Both the position numbers and the translations under genes were made by a program. The notes beneath the pieces are model-generated. The model had not been told where the DNA came from, searched no databases, and saw only the letters and a list, made by a program, of their open reading frames with translations. A stretch of DNA of 48,541 nucleotides from an uncultured Prochlorococcus sp. (GTDB lineage Bacteria > Cyanobacteriota > Cyanobacteriia > PCC-6307 > Cyanobiaceae): positions 1-48,541 of the forward strand of contig CACNWD010000006.1 in the NCBI GenBank assembly GCA_902624085.1, given 5' to 3'. Positions 1 to 9,553 of the stretch are shown here, in pieces (the first letter of the stretch is position 1; each line of letters begins with the position of its first letter).

Positions 1-233
1 AATGTAGGTATGCTTCTTATTCCATATTGACTAGCCACATTGGGATTCTCATCTGTATTTAATTTGAAAACTTTAATTTTCCCTTCAAAGTCTTTAGAAA
101 TTTCTTCAACTATTGGGGCAACCATTCTACATGGTCCACACCAAGGAGCCCAAAAATCAACCAGAACAGGTAGATCACTTTGTAAGACCTCTTTGTCAAA
201 TGAAGAGTCAGTAACGGCTGGAGCTGATGACAT
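1..233 (-). CDS. trxA: Thioredoxin (3' part cut off by window edge)
   Basis: Small dithiol-disulfide oxidoreductase that reduces disulfides on cytosolic enzymes, including light-regulated Calvin-cycle targets in cyanobacteria. Translation from the ATG at 233-231 gives about 77 residues with the thioredoxin active site WCGPC near residues 31-35, preceded by the usual VDFWAP strand, and the RSIPT motif with its conserved cis-proline just before the edge. The last 30 or so residues lie outside the window. The start is supported by an AAGGA Shine-Dalgarno (245-250 on the complement) and by a promoter-like pair further upstream. It lies downstream of Yfr1 and guaB3 on the same strand, a conserved cyanobacterial order. 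The family assignment is very secure; which thioredoxin type (m-like is expected) is an inference. Confidence 0.95.
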   Translation of the reverse strand, partial: MSSAPAVTDSSFDKEVLQSDLPVLVDFWAPWCGPCRMVAPIVEEISKDFEGKIKVFKLNTDENPNVASQYGIRSIPT

Positions 234-288
234 AATTTATATATTCCTTTAGAAAATTTAGCAGTCTATTTTTCTTAGTGATGACTTC

Positions 289-317
289 ATTACAGATATA
301 GAAAATATAAGTAACAA
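289..317 (-). promoter_or_regulatory. Candidate sigma-70-type promoter for trxA
   Basis: On the minus strand a TTGTTA element (312-317) and a TGTAAT element (289-294) are separated by 17 bases. This is a good match to -35/-10 spacing and composition. A start near 282 would leave a leader of about 50 bases containing the AAGGA ribosome site. It lies downstream of the Yfr1 terminator, so trxA probably has its own promoter. Called by eye only. Confidence 0.4.
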
Positions 318-325
318 ATTGTATT

Positions 326-349
326 AAAAAAAAGCCCGATAAATCGGGC
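326..349 (-). terminator. Intrinsic terminator of Yfr1
   Basis: A 7-bp GC-rich stem (GCCCGAT 334-340 with ATCGGGC 343-349, two-base loop as written) is followed on the minus strand by eight consecutive U (complement of 326-333). It forms the 3' hairpin of Yfr1 and would also stop read-through from guaB3 before trxA. It is one of very few clear intrinsic terminators in the window. Confidence 0.85.
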
Positions 350-381
350 GATTTGTGTGTGAGGAGTATGGGGTTTCCCCC
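326..381 (-). ncRNA. yfr1: Yfr1 small regulatory RNA
   Basis: On the minus strand a short 5' hairpin (GGGG-GAAA-CCCC type, 370-381) is followed by an unpaired segment carrying ACTCCTCACAC (357-367). A second GC-rich hairpin with arms GCCCGAT/ATCGGGC (334-349) and a run of eight U follow. This is the architecture of Yfr1, the cyanobacterial functional RNA whose conserved single-stranded CUCCUCAC segment base-pairs near ribosome sites of target mRNAs, for example outer-membrane porins in Prochlorococcus. The position between guaB and trxA is the known location. The 5' end at about 381 is estimated from the TATTAT -10 box at 390-395 and may be off by a few bases. The length of about 56 nt fits the family. 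Confidence 0.93.
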
Positions 382-389
382 ATTTTTTA

Positions 390-395
390 ATAATA
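390..395 (-). promoter_or_regulatory. -10 box of the Yfr1 promoter
   Basis: TATTAT on the minus strand ends 8 bases before the predicted first G of Yfr1 (about 381). It lies in the 36-base stretch between the guaB3 stop codon and Yfr1, so Yfr1 is transcribed from its own promoter. No convincing -35 element is seen, which is common in Prochlorococcus. Confidence 0.5.
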
Positions 396-437
396 GCTCC
401 TCAATAGTATTTTGTTCTCTTTCTCTAACACTTTATT

Positions 438-1601
438 TTATTTACCCATTCCGAGTTGTTGAGCTTTTTGATAAACTTTTCCTTCAGTTAACAGAGCCGG
501 AGCAATAACAATTTCTACATTTTGCATTTCTTTAATGTTTTTGGCACCAAGAGTACTCATTGAAGTCCTTATCGCTCCATAAAGATTATGCGTCCCATCA
601 TCAAGTAAAGCTGGGCCTTTTAATATTCTCTCTAATGATCCGGTGGAACCAACTTCTATACGAGTTCCTCTTGGTAAGATCTGACTTGGTGTGGCCATAC
701 CCCAATGAAATCCATTGCCTGGTGCTGTTGTTGCTCTCGCTATGGGGGATCCAATCATTACGGCATCAGCTCCGCAAGCGATGCATTTGCAAATATCTCC
801 ACCTGTCACTATACCTCCATCACCAATTATAGGAATATATTTTCCGCTTTCATTAAAGTAATCATCTCTTGCTGAACTACAATCCGAAATAGCGGTGGCT
901 TGGGGCACTCCTATACCCAATACTCCCCTTGAAGTACATGCGGCGCCAGGACCGATACCTACCATTAAGCCCGCAACTCCTGCCTTCATTAGCAGTTTAG
1001 CGACTTCATATGTTACACAATTACCTGCAATAATCGGAATATCGAGAGATTTACATAGATCCTCTATATCTAATGATTCTTGTCCATTGGCTCCTACATG
1101 TTGAGTCGATACAACAGTACCCTGCAAAAAAAATAAATCTAGATCTGAATCTCTCAATGTTTCTCTAAATTTGATTGCTGCTTGAGGTGTGCCACTTAAT
1201 GCCGCGATTCCGCCCTTTTCTTTTATTTCGCTTACTCTTTTTTTTATTAGCTCTATTTTTACGGGTTCACTGTAAATCTTTTGCATTAAGGGAACAAATT
1301 CAGATTTTCCTACCGAAGATATTTGACTTAGAACGCTCTCAGGATCTTCATACCTTGTTTGTATCCCCTCCATATTTAATACTCCTAATGCTCCCATATT
1401 AGAAAGCTCAATAGATGTCTTAACGTCAACTACGCTGTCCATTGCACTTGCAATAATTGGGATTTCTCTCTCAAAATTCCCTATAGTCCAAGATGCATTG
1501 GTTAGTTCATAATCCAATGTTTTTTCTCCTGGGACTAAGGCTATTTCATCTATCCCGTAAGCTCTACGGACGATTTTGTTTAAACCAAGTTTAATATTCA
1601 A
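438..1601 (-). CDS. guaB3: GuaB3-family IMP dehydrogenase-related protein
   Basis: Related to IMP dehydrogenase, which oxidises IMP to XMP with NAD in guanine nucleotide synthesis. The protein has 387 residues and is a plain TIM barrel without the tandem CBS domains of classical GuaB (about 490 residues). The catalytic loop reads GIGPGAACTSR with the nucleophilic Cys at residue 222, the GuaB3 variant of the usual GSICTTR. A DGGI phosphate-binding motif follows at about residue 260. It is common in cyanobacteria and often simply annotated guaB. The start at 1601 gives a conserved N-terminus (MNIKLGLNKIVRRAYG). Yfr1 and trxA follow downstream and gyrA is divergent. Enzymatic IMPDH activity is inferred from the family; a canonical GuaB with CBS domains is not in this window. 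Confidence 0.9.
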   Translation of the reverse strand: MNIKLGLNKIVRRAYGIDEIALVPGEKTLDYELTNASWTIGNFEREIPIIASAMDSVVDVKTSIELSNMGALGVLNMEGIQTRYEDPESVLSQISSVGKSEFVPLMQKIYSEPVKIELIKKRVSEIKEKGGIAALSGTPQAAIKFRETLRDSDLDLFFLQGTVVSTQHVGANGQESLDIEDLCKSLDIPIIAGNCVTYEVAKLLMKAGVAGLMVGIGPGAACTSRGVLGIGVPQATAISDCSSARDDYFNESGKYIPIIGDGGIVTGGDICKCIACGADAVMIGSPIARATTAPGNGFHWGMATPSQILPRGTRIEVGSTGSLERILKGPALLDDGTHNLYGAIRTSMSTLGAKNIKEMQNVEIVIAPALLTEGKVYQKAQQLGMGK

Positions 1602-1769
1602 TTTTTTAATAATATATTTCGATTAAATTAACAACTAAAGGTGTATAAAGCCAATATTTGTTCAAGAAAAAAAAGAATTATTTATTATTTGAATTTCTTA
1701 TGTGAGTATTTGACAATTTTTAACAAAATTTTTTTTATTCATTATTGATTAAAACCACTATTATTGGAT

Positions 1770-1776
1770 AAAGGAT
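1770..1776 (+). promoter_or_regulatory. Shine-Dalgarno for gyrA
   Basis: AAAGGAT lies 7 bases before the ATG at 1784 and supports this start. A TATTAT hexamer at 1759-1764 could be a -10 box, but it would give a leader of only about a dozen bases, so the promoter is left open. The 182-bp divergent region between guaB3 and gyrA (1602-1783) is otherwise AT-rich with no ORF or clear hairpin. Confidence 0.5.
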
Positions 1777-1783
1777 TTTTTAT

Positions 1784-4381
1784 ATGGCTGATAATAAAGA
1801 CACCGGAGATAATGACTTGAATGATGATAATAATCGCATTATCCAAACTGATCTAAGAAACGAAATGTCACGCTCCTATCTTGAATATGCGATGAGTGTC
1901 ATTGTTGGTAGAGCGCTGCCAGATGCGAGAGATGGACTTAAACCTGTTCATAGAAGAATACTTTATGCCATGTATGAACTAGGCTTGACAAGTGGTAGGC
2001 CTTACCGGAAATGTGCAAGAGTCGTTGGTGAAGTCCTTGGTAAATATCATCCACATGGAGATACTGCTGTATATGATGCTCTCGTAAGGATGGCACAAGA
2101 TTTCTCTATGAGAATGCCTCTAATAGATGGCCATGGGAATTTTGGTTCAGTAGATAATGATCCTCCTGCAGCAATGCGATATACAGAATCGCGATTGAAA
2201 GCTTTAACAGATGAAGGATTGCTTGAAGATATTGAATCAGAAACTGTTGACTTCTCTGATAACTTTGATGGCTCACAACAAGAACCAACTGTTTTGCCAG
2301 CCAGAATTCCACAACTTCTTCTAAATGGCTCCTCTGGAATAGCTGTCGGTATGGCCACTAATATACCTCCTCATAATTTAGGCGAATTAATCGATGGTTT
2401 AGAAGGTCTAATCAAAGATCCTGAAATGCAAGAAAAAGATTTGTTTGAATTCATCAAAGGACCAGATTTTCCTACAGGTGGTCAAATATTAGGAAAAGAA
2501 GGTATCAGAGAAACATATATTTCTGGAAAGGGATCAATAACTATGAGAGGTGTTGCTGAAGTTCAACAACTAAAGTTTCCAGGAAGACCTGAAAGAGATG
2601 CTGTAATTATTACCGAATTACCTTTTCAAACAAATAAAGCAGCTTTAATTGAAAGAATTGCAGATTTAGTAAATGATAAAAAATTAGAGGGAATATCAGA
2701 CATAAGGGACGAGAGTGATAGAGACGGAATGAGAATTGTTATTGAGTTAAAAAGAGATTCTTATCCACAAGTTGTTTTAAATAATTTATTTAAATTAACT
2801 CCTCTACAAAACAATTTTAGTGCAAATATATTAGCGCTTGTTAATGGAGAGCCTACAACACTTTCACTTAAAAGAATGTTAGAGGTGTTTTTAGATTTCA
2901 GGATTGAAACGATACGAAGAAGAACTACTTTCTTACTGAGAAAAGCTGAAGAAAGGGATCATATTATTCAAGGTTTGTTAATGGCTCTTAATAGTATGGA
3001 TGAAATTATTAACTTAATAAGAGGCGCAAAAGATACCACTTCTGCTAAAGAGCAGTTGCAATTAAATCATGAATTATCTGTAATTCAGGCTGATGCTATT
3101 TTGCAAATGCAGCTTCGTAGATTGACAGCACTTGAGGCAGATAAAATCAAAGATGAACATGATGAACTTACAAAAAAAATTTTAGAATATAAGCATATTT
3201 TGAATAATAAGGATAAGATTTTTGAGATAATTTTGAACGAACTAAAAAAAATAAGAGAACGATTTGATTCCCCAAGGAAGACAGAAATACTAAATTTAGG
3301 TTCAGGATTAGATGATATCGATTTAATAGCCAATGAAAGATCCGTCGTTTTGTTAACAAAGACCGGTTATTTGAAAAGAATGCCTGTTAGTGAATTTGAA
3401 TCAACCAGTAGAGGTTCAAGAGGTAAAGCTGGAACAAAAAATCAAGGAGATGATGAAGTTAAGTTATTCATAAGTTGTAATGATCATGATACTTTATTAC
3501 TTTTTAGCGATAGAGGTGTAGCTTATGCTCTCCCCGCCTATAGAGTTCCACTTAGCAGTAGAACTGCAAAAGGAACTCCCTCTGTACAATTACTTCCAAT
3601 CCCGAGAGAAGAACAAATTACTTCATTGTTATCTGTTGAATCTTTTGAAAATGATTATTATTTATTGATGCTAACTAAGGGTGGTTTTATAAAACGAACT
3701 CCTCTTTCAGCTTTTTCAAAAATACGTTCAAACGGTCTTATAGCTATAAGTTTAGAAGAGGGAGATGCCCTTACTTGGGTCAGGTCTTCTAGTGAAGGTG
3801 ATAGTGTCTTAATTGGTTCAAGCAAAGGTATGACGATTCATTTCAGACTAGATATAAACGAATTAAGACCACTAGGTAGAACAGCTAGAGGGGTGAAATC
3901 AATGAATTTGAGGGATGGAGATCAATTAGTATCAATGGATGTATTAACCTCTGAACTTGTAGAGCAATTATCTACTCTCAGTGATATGGACATCGATGCT
4001 AATGATGACTCTGAAAATAACTTATCAGAGGGACCATGGGTTTTAGTTGCTAGTTCATTTGGCTTAGGTAAGAGAGTTCCAGTAGCTCAGTTTAGATTAC
4101 AAAAAAGAGCAGGGATGGGTTTGAAAGCTATAAAATTTAGAATTAAGAATGATGTTCTTGTAGGATTAAAAGTCCTTGGTAAAGGTGAGGAGATTCTTCT
4201 TGTTACAGAGAAAGGAGTAATAGTAAGAACAAATGCTGATAAGATTTCTCAACAATCTAGAGCAGCTACTGGGGTGAAACTTCAGAAACTTGATGAAGGA
4301 GATCATTTAGCAGAAGTTGTCTTGGTCCCTCATGAACAATTAGAAGATGAAAAAATTGAAGAAATAAATAATAAGCAATAA
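1784..4381 (+). CDS. gyrA: DNA gyrase subunit A
   Basis: Breakage-reunion subunit of the type IIA topoisomerase that negatively supercoils DNA with ATP hydrolysed by GyrB. The protein has 865 residues, close to the 875 of E. coli. The N-terminal winged-helix/tower part carries the catalytic Tyr at residue 133 in AAMRYTE, and the quinolone-region loop [10 protein letters not shown] has Thr94 where E. coli has Ser83. The C-terminal beta-pinwheel starts around residue 510 with several repeated blades ([32 protein letters not shown]). The GyrA-box that normally reads QxRGGxG is here TSRGSRGK (about 541-548), which is degenerate. An acidic tail closes the protein. crtL follows after 29 bases on the same strand. 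GyrA rather than ParC is favoured by overall similarity and the pinwheel, but the box variant deserves checking. Confidence 0.95.
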   Translation: MADNKDTGDNDLNDDNNRIIQTDLRNEMSRSYLEYAMSVIVGRALPDARDGLKPVHRRILYAMYELGLTSGRPYRKCARVVGEVLGKYHPHGDTAVYDALVRMAQDFSMRMPLIDGHGNFGSVDNDPPAAMRYTESRLKALTDEGLLEDIESETVDFSDNFDGSQQEPTVLPARIPQLLLNGSSGIAVGMATNIPPHNLGELIDGLEGLIKDPEMQEKDLFEFIKGPDFPTGGQILGKEGIRETYISGKGSITMRGVAEVQQLKFPGRPERDAVIITELPFQTNKAALIERIADLVNDKKLEGISDIRDESDRDGMRIVIELKRDSYPQVVLNNLFKLTPLQNNFSANILALVNGEPTTLSLKRMLEVFLDFRIETIRRRTTFLLRKAEERDHIIQGLLMALNSMDEIINLIRGAKDTTSAKEQLQLNHELSVIQADAILQMQLRRLTALEADKIKDEHDELTKKILEYKHILNNKDKIFEIILNELKKIRERFDSPRKTEILNLGSGLDDIDLIANERSVVLLTKTGYLKRMPVSEFESTSRGSRGKAGTKNQGDDEVKLFISCNDHDTLLLFSDRGVAYALPAYRVPLSSRTAKGTPSVQLLPIPREEQITSLLSVESFENDYYLLMLTKGGFIKRTPLSAFSKIRSNGLIAISLEEGDALTWVRSSSEGDSVLIGSSKGMTIHFRLDINELRPLGRTARGVKSMNLRDGDQLVSMDVLTSELVEQLSTLSDMDIDANDDSENNLSEGPWVLVASSFGLGKRVPVAQFRLQKRAGMGLKAIKFRIKNDVLVGLKVLGKGEEILLVTEKGVIVRTNADKISQQSRAATGVKLQKLDEGDHLAEVVLVPHEQLEDEKIEEINNKQ

Positions 4382-4410
4382 ATAAGTAAAATATATGACG
4401 TAACTTTTTT

Positions 4411-5631
4411 ATGAAAAATATAGAAATACTAGACATTATAATTTTAGGTTCTGGTCCAGCAGCTCTATGTTTGGCGGCTGAATTAGCAAATCAAGATTTA
4501 AATATTCAGTGTATATCTACTAAATCTCCTTATGACAAATGGAGTAATACTTATGGTATTTGGGCTTCCGAGCTTGAGGAATTAGGATTGGAGTCACTGT
4601 TGTCTCATCGATGGTCATCCACTGTAAGTTTTTTTGGCAATGGATTAGATAAAAAAGGTAATTTACCTACAAATCATAAATATGATTATGGATTAATAGA
4701 CAGAGAGTCCTTTCAGGAAGCTTTACTAAAAAAATGTAAGGGTATTAATTGGGTAAATGATAAAGCTATAGAAATTTGCATAATAAATAAAATCTCTCAA
4801 GTAGTTTGTGAATCAGGTTTGAAATTAAAATCAAGGTTAGTAATTGATGCTAGTGGGCATAAAAGTAAGTTTATTAAGAGACCTGTTTCTAAGAAAGTAG
4901 CTCAACAAGCTGCATACGGAGTTGTGGGTAAGTTTTCCTCTCCACCAGTTCATAAGGATCAATTTGTCTTAATGGATTATCGTTCAAATCATTTAAGTAA
5001 GAAAGAATTATCTGAATCACCTTCATTCTTATATGCCATGGATCTTGGGAATGATGTTTTTTTTGTAGAAGAGACTTCGTTAGCAAGTTTCCCTGCACTC
5101 TCCTTTGATTATTTAAAAAATAGATTAATTAATAGATTGAAAAAAAGAGGGATTACTATCGAAACTATTATTCATGAAGAGAATTGTCTTTTTCCTATGA
5201 ATATGCCACTACCTTTAAGGACTCAGCCAATATTGGCTTTCGGAGGAGCTGCAAGCATGGTCCATCCCGCTTCTGGATATATGGTAGGTTCTCTTTTGAG
5301 AAGAGCACCAATGCTTGCTAAACAGTTAAGTATCTTTTTGAAGGACCCTTCTTTAACTTCAGTGCAATTAGCTCAAAAAGGATGGAAAATATTATGGCCT
5401 AATGAACTTATTCAAAGACATAAGCTATACCAATATGGATTAAAAAGGCTGATGAGTTTTGATGAAAAAATGCTAAGGAGCTTCTTCTTGAATTTTTTCC
5501 AGTTGTCTACAAATGAATGGGCAGGCTTTTTGACAAATACTCTTCCATTACCGAAGCTTATTTATGTAATGACAAAAATGTTTGTTAAATCTCCATTAAA
5601 TATAAAACTTGGAATGTTAAAAATTAACTAA
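4411..5631 (+). CDS. crtL: Lycopene cyclase (CrtL type)
   Basis: FAD/NAD(P)H-dependent flavoprotein that closes the ionone rings of lycopene to make carotenes, acting at the membrane. The protein has 406 residues, with a Rossmann dinucleotide motif GSGPAAL at residues 13-19, the lycopene-cyclase signature NTYGIW at 46-51, a DASGH motif mid-protein, and FGGAASMVHPASGYM near residue 285. The last is typical of plant-type CrtL-b/CrtL-e enzymes. Prochlorococcus encodes two such paralogues, a beta and an epsilon cyclase. I favour the beta cyclase because of the gyrA/leuA/crtE neighbourhood, but the sequence alone does not let me separate them. The stop codon overlaps that of the convergent GH57 gene by four bases. 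Confidence 0.87.
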   Translation: MKNIEILDIIILGSGPAALCLAAELANQDLNIQCISTKSPYDKWSNTYGIWASELEELGLESLLSHRWSSTVSFFGNGLDKKGNLPTNHKYDYGLIDRESFQEALLKKCKGINWVNDKAIEICIINKISQVVCESGLKLKSRLVIDASGHKSKFIKRPVSKKVAQQAAYGVVGKFSSPPVHKDQFVLMDYRSNHLSKKELSESPSFLYAMDLGNDVFFVEETSLASFPALSFDYLKNRLINRLKKRGITIETIIHEENCLFPMNMPLPLRTQPILAFGGAASMVHPASGYMVGSLLRRAPMLAKQLSIFLKDPSLTSVQLAQKGWKILWPNELIQRHKLYQYGLKRLMSFDEKMLRSFFLNFFQLSTNEWAGFLTNTLPLPKLIYVMTKMFVKSPLNIKLGMLKIN

Positions 5632-7217
5632 ATATTTTTAAACCAATCTGTAAGGTTAATGTTTGGGAAGATTTTATCTTCCTTTTCAATAGTCTCTAAA
5701 TAAGTTAAATCTATTGATTCATTTTTATTTAAACTTTTAATTAATTTCCAAAATCTAGAAAGATGCCTTTCAATTCTCTCTTTTGCTAATTCAGTTGTGG
5801 TTCCTGCACGTAATATAAAACTCCAATCTGATGATTCTGAAAGAAGCAGTTCTCTAGCGGCTTGCATTAAAATTCTTTTCGATAATTCATCCTCAATATT
5901 TCTAGAATTTACTTTAATAAAAGTTGATCCTGCTTTTGTAATTTCTGCGACAACCCAAGCATTTGTATCATTTATCCAATAATTATGAAAACCGCCTTGT
6001 CCCCAACTAGATGGTGAAGGTTCGCAAACTTGAATTTGGGGAGATAAGGACAAAATCTCTCTAAGGTGAGTTAATTCAATTAAATGTTTTTTTGAATTTT
6101 TAAAAATATTTTTTAAGAATATTGGTCCTTCATACCACCAATGACCAAATAATTCTGCATCAAAAGGAGCAATTAGTATCGGATTGAATTTGTAATCTAA
6201 TCTTAACCTTTTTAATTGTTCAGATCTTCTGGAAAGATAAATTTCTGAGTGTTCTTCAGCTTTTTTTTCAGCTAAATTTTCTTTATAAAATTCTTTTTCA
6301 CCTAATGGTGTTGAATTATTAGTTATCCTATAAAATTTCAATCCTAGAGGTCTTACACTTTTAATACCATTATCTTTTAATTTATTTAAGGGCAACTCCC
6401 ATCCTAAATCTTTATGATATTCCCTATACAATGGATCACTAGGGAATCCATCTTTTGCTGACCATACAGGTAAAGTTGATTGGCTATCTCTCCCAAAAAA
6501 TGCAACACCATTTTTAGAACAAATTGGAGCATATACTCCATATCTTGGTCTAGGCTTGGAATTTAAAATCCCATGTCCATCTAAAACAGCATATCTAATT
6601 CCACATTTGGAGAGGATTTTGTCAAGATTTTCATAATAAGCACATTCTGGTAACCATATGCCTAAAGGTTTAACGTTAAAAGTTTTTTGGTGATGTCTTA
6701 CAGCAGTCTTGATTTGACCTACAACAGTTTCTGGGTTTTCTCTCAGTATTGGTAGATAGCCATGAGTCGCAGCACAAGTAATAATATCTAAACAGCCACT
6801 ATCTAATAAATGTTTAAATCTGTTTAGTATTTCACCTGAACACTTTTCCCAATAGATTAATTGATCTGTCAAGTTTTTTAAAAGAAATTGAGCGGCATTT
6901 TTTTGTTCCTCTGGCAATTCATTTAATAACTTGATTCTTGTATTTATCCATTCAGGGAATTTGCCTTGAAGCTCTGAACTCTGAAATAGTGAGATTAAGG
7001 TAGGAGATAAACTTATAGTTAATTTTGTATTGTCAGGTTCTAATTTTATGGATTCTTCCAATACCTTAATCAAAGGAATATAGCACTCTAATACTGCTTG
7101 AAAAAACCAATCCTCCTCTAAAGAATTCTTTTCGTTTTTTCTTACGTATGGAAGATGTGCATGAAGAATAAATGCTAAGCTTCCTAGATTTTTATTGTTA
7201 GTGAGATTATCCTTCAT
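5628..7217 (-). CDS. Glycoside hydrolase family 57 (DUF1957), probable 1,4-alpha-glucan branching enzyme
   Basis: Probably transfers alpha-1,4-glucan chains to form alpha-1,6 branches in glycogen. The 529-residue protein begins with the GH57 strand FILHAHLPYVR (about 16-26). It carries the predicted catalytic nucleophile Glu191 in GIWLPECAY and the acid/base Asp353 in PFDAELFGHWWYEGP, and ends with the helical domain typical of GH57 branching enzymes (SSWGQGGFHNYW, then LLSESSDWSF). The length matches this family (about 520-560). Family and active site are clear. Branching activity is inferred from the DUF1957-type architecture; Prochlorococcus also usually carries a classical GlgB, so the in vivo division of labour is unknown. 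It is convergent with crtL, with a four-base overlap. Confidence 0.85.
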   Translation of the reverse strand: MKDNLTNNKNLGSLAFILHAHLPYVRKNEKNSLEEDWFFQAVLECYIPLIKVLEESIKLEPDNTKLTISLSPTLISLFQSSELQGKFPEWINTRIKLLNELPEEQKNAAQFLLKNLTDQLIYWEKCSGEILNRFKHLLDSGCLDIITCAATHGYLPILRENPETVVGQIKTAVRHHQKTFNVKPLGIWLPECAYYENLDKILSKCGIRYAVLDGHGILNSKPRPRYGVYAPICSKNGVAFFGRDSQSTLPVWSAKDGFPSDPLYREYHKDLGWELPLNKLKDNGIKSVRPLGLKFYRITNNSTPLGEKEFYKENLAEKKAEEHSEIYLSRRSEQLKRLRLDYKFNPILIAPFDAELFGHWWYEGPIFLKNIFKNSKKHLIELTHLREILSLSPQIQVCEPSPSSWGQGGFHNYWINDTNAWVVAEITKAGSTFIKVNSRNIEDELSKRILMQAARELLLSESSDWSFILRAGTTTELAKERIERHLSRFWKLIKSLNKNESIDLTYLETIEKEDKIFPNINLTDWFKNI

Positions 7218-7416
7218 GTAAAAATATCAAAAAGATTATCAAAGGCTCTGAAATTGTCTCAGTAGCATTATTAATTAATTTTTTTAGAATACTTTAGTTA
7301 AGCGAATAAATGATTTTTAATAAAAATAAATTAACTAATATTTGTTATTGATAAATTGTTATTTCATTTTTTATCTGCTTTCTAAGCAAGTTCTAGTAAT
7401 TTTTTTTTAATTCAAT

Positions 7417-7422
7417 TATGAT
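7417..7422 (+). promoter_or_regulatory. Candidate -10 box for leuA
   Basis: TATGAT, one mismatch from consensus, lies 21 bases before the leuA ATG in a T-rich stretch and would give a leader of about 15 bases. No good -35 element is visible. The rest of the 226-bp divergent region 7218-7443 is AT-rich without ORFs or hairpins that I can support. Confidence 0.35.
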
Positions 7423-7443
7423 ATCTTTAGAGATTTTAAACTA

Positions 7444-9072
7444 ATGTCTAAAGATCCTGGAAGAATATTGATCTTTGATACTACTCTTAGAGATGGAGAA
7501 CAATCTCCAGGGGCTAGTTTAAATCTTGAAGAAAAACTTGCTATCGCTCATCAATTAGCAAGATTAGGGGTAGATGTTATTGAAGCTGGTTTTCCTTTCG
7601 CAAGTCCAGGTGATTTTAAAGCGGTTAATAAAATAGCTGAAGTGGTAACTGGAGAAAATGGTCCCACCATTTGTGGATTAGCAAGGGCTTCGAGGCATGA
7701 TATAAAAGCTTGCTATGAGGCCTTAATCCCAGCTCCTAAGAAAAGGATTCATACATTTATAGCAACCAGTGATATTCACTTAGAGCATAAATTAAAAAAA
7801 TCTAGAAAAGATGTTCTTTCGATTGTCCCTGAAATGGTTAACTATGCTAAATCATTTGTAGAGGATGTGGAATTCTCTTGTGAAGATGCCTCAAGAAGCG
7901 ATCCGGAATTTCTTTATGAAGTAATTCAGGCGGCAATCTCTGCAGGAGCAACCACTATTAATATCCCTGATACCGTTGGATTCTCAACTCCGAGCGAATT
8001 TGGAAAATTAATCTCTGATATCAATTATCATGTCCCAAATATTGATGAAGCAATCCTATCTGTTCATGGTCATAATGATTTAGGCCTTGCCGTAGCAAAT
8101 TTTTTAGAGGCTGTAAAAAATGGAGCAAGACAACTTGAATGTACAGTGAATGGTATTGGAGAAAGAGCTGGCAATGCATCTTTGGAAGAATTAGTAATGG
8201 CACTACATGTAAGAAAAAGATTTTATAATAAATTTTTTGATAGAAATGAAGATTGTCCTACGCCTTTAACAGCTATTAGAACAGAGGAAATTACTAAAAC
8301 TTCAAGGCTAGTTTCCAATTTAACGGGAATGAATGTTCAACCTAATAAAGCTATTGTAGGTGCGAATGCTTTTGCACATGAATCAGGAATTCATCAAGAT
8401 GGTGTTTTAAAGAATCGATTGACTTATGAAATTATTGATGCCAAAACTGTTGGATTGAGTGAAAATAAGATTTCCCTTGGTAAACTCAGTGGAAGAAGTG
8501 CTGTTAGAGCAAGATTAGAAGAAATGGGATACGATCTAAGTAGAGAAGATCTTAATGATGCATTCGCAAGATTCAAAGATTTAGCTGATAGGAAAAGAGA
8601 AATAACTGATAGAGATTTAGAGGCAATAGTTAGTGAACAAGTACAATTGCCAGAATCTAAATTTCAACTCAAACTTGTCCAGGTAAGTTGTGGTAATGAA
8701 TCCAAACCTACAGCTACTATTACTTTGTTTGATACTGAAGAACTTATTGAGAATACTGTAGTTGCTTTAGGAACCGGACCAGTAGATGCTGTTTGCGAAG
8801 CTTTGAATACACTTGCTAAGGTTCCTAATGAACTAATAGAGTTTTCCGTTAAATCAGTTACTGAGGGGATTGATGCTCTTGGAGAAGTAACAATAAGAAT
8901 TCGTAATAATGGAAGGATATATTCTGGTCACTCTGCTGATACAGATGTGGTTGTCGCGGCTGCGAATGCTTATGTTAATGCTCTTAATAGACTTATTTTT
9001 TCAGAGAAAAAGAATTCTATTCATCCACAATATGACGATTTAAATAAATCTAAAAATTTATTATCTAACTAA
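7444..9072 (+). CDS. leuA: 2-isopropylmalate synthase
   Basis: First committed enzyme of leucine synthesis: condenses acetyl-CoA with 2-oxoisovalerate. The protein has 542 residues. The TIM-barrel domain opens with the DTTLRDGEQ signature (residues 12-20) and carries the metal-binding HGHNDLG motif (about 213) and the conserved [14 protein letters not shown] segment. The C-terminal part, from about residue 390, matches the allosteric leucine-binding LeuA dimer domain, ending with [17 protein letters not shown]. It is full-length for the bacterial family and transcribed alone or with the small membrane-protein gene 86 bases downstream. Confidence 0.96.
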   Translation: MSKDPGRILIFDTTLRDGEQSPGASLNLEEKLAIAHQLARLGVDVIEAGFPFASPGDFKAVNKIAEVVTGENGPTICGLARASRHDIKACYEALIPAPKKRIHTFIATSDIHLEHKLKKSRKDVLSIVPEMVNYAKSFVEDVEFSCEDASRSDPEFLYEVIQAAISAGATTINIPDTVGFSTPSEFGKLISDINYHVPNIDEAILSVHGHNDLGLAVANFLEAVKNGARQLECTVNGIGERAGNASLEELVMALHVRKRFYNKFFDRNEDCPTPLTAIRTEEITKTSRLVSNLTGMNVQPNKAIVGANAFAHESGIHQDGVLKNRLTYEIIDAKTVGLSENKISLGKLSGRSAVRARLEEMGYDLSREDLNDAFARFKDLADRKREITDRDLEAIVSEQVQLPESKFQLKLVQVSCGNESKPTATITLFDTEELIENTVVALGTGPVDAVCEALNTLAKVPNELIEFSVKSVTEGIDALGEVTIRIRNNGRIYSGHSADTDVVVAAANAYVNALNRLIFSEKKNSIHPQYDDLNKSKNLLSN

Positions 9073-9158
9073 GGAGAGTAAAATTTTATTTTAAATATTT
9101 AATCATTCTTTGATTTGATCAAGTGTTATTGTAGATTTAATCAAAATCCAGGAATTTA

Positions 9159-9551
9159 ATGAGAGATAGGATTATTGGTTATTGGACACTCTCTTGGATT
9201 GGTTTGATTTCCAATATAGTTGCTTTACCCGTCATCGCTTTAGTAATAAGTAATGGTCCCCCTTTAAAGGTTGCAAATATGACTTTGGCAATTAGCTTAG
9301 GATGGCCTGCTGCAATAGTGGGGATTGTTTCATCTTCAGCTTTGTTAGCAGAGAGAAAATGGGGTGTAACTCTAACTTTAATTTCACTATCAATGGTTAT
9401 TTCAGGAGCTTTGCCTTACTCAATAGTAAGGTTAATAAATTTACAAGACTATTCCGGACTAGGAGGTTTAACTCTAATAACTTCAATTTTCAGCGTTTTG
9501 GCCTTATTATATTGGTGTTTACCAAATCATAAGAAAAGTATTAGATTATAA
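9159..9551 (+). CDS. Small four-helix membrane protein, unknown function
   Basis: A 130-residue, strongly hydrophobic protein with four likely transmembrane helices (about 8-31, 41-62, 69-91 and 100-121) and short basic ends (MRDR at the start, NHKKS near the end). No catalytic motif or family is recognised. It lies 86 bases after leuA on the same strand and its stop is only two bases from the stop of the convergent HD-domain gene. Base composition is like the neighbours, so it is probably a conserved picocyanobacterial membrane protein. Confidence 0.75.
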   Translation: MRDRIIGYWTLSWIGLISNIVALPVIALVISNGPPLKVANMTLAISLGWPAAIVGIVSSSALLAERKWGVTLTLISLSMVISGALPYSIVRLINLQDYSGLGGLTLITSIFSVLALLYWCLPNHKKSIRL

Positions 9552-9553
9552 AA

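Noticed and set aside
40-252. Plus-strand ORF over the thioredoxin region
   Set aside because: The minus strand encodes an unmistakable WCGPC thioredoxin; the plus-strand frame is a shadow.
361-388. Plus-strand terminator (ATGGGG hairpin then T run)
   Set aside because: No plus-strand gene ends here. The hairpin is the 5' stem of Yfr1 on the minus strand, and the T run is the A-rich stretch upstream of its start.
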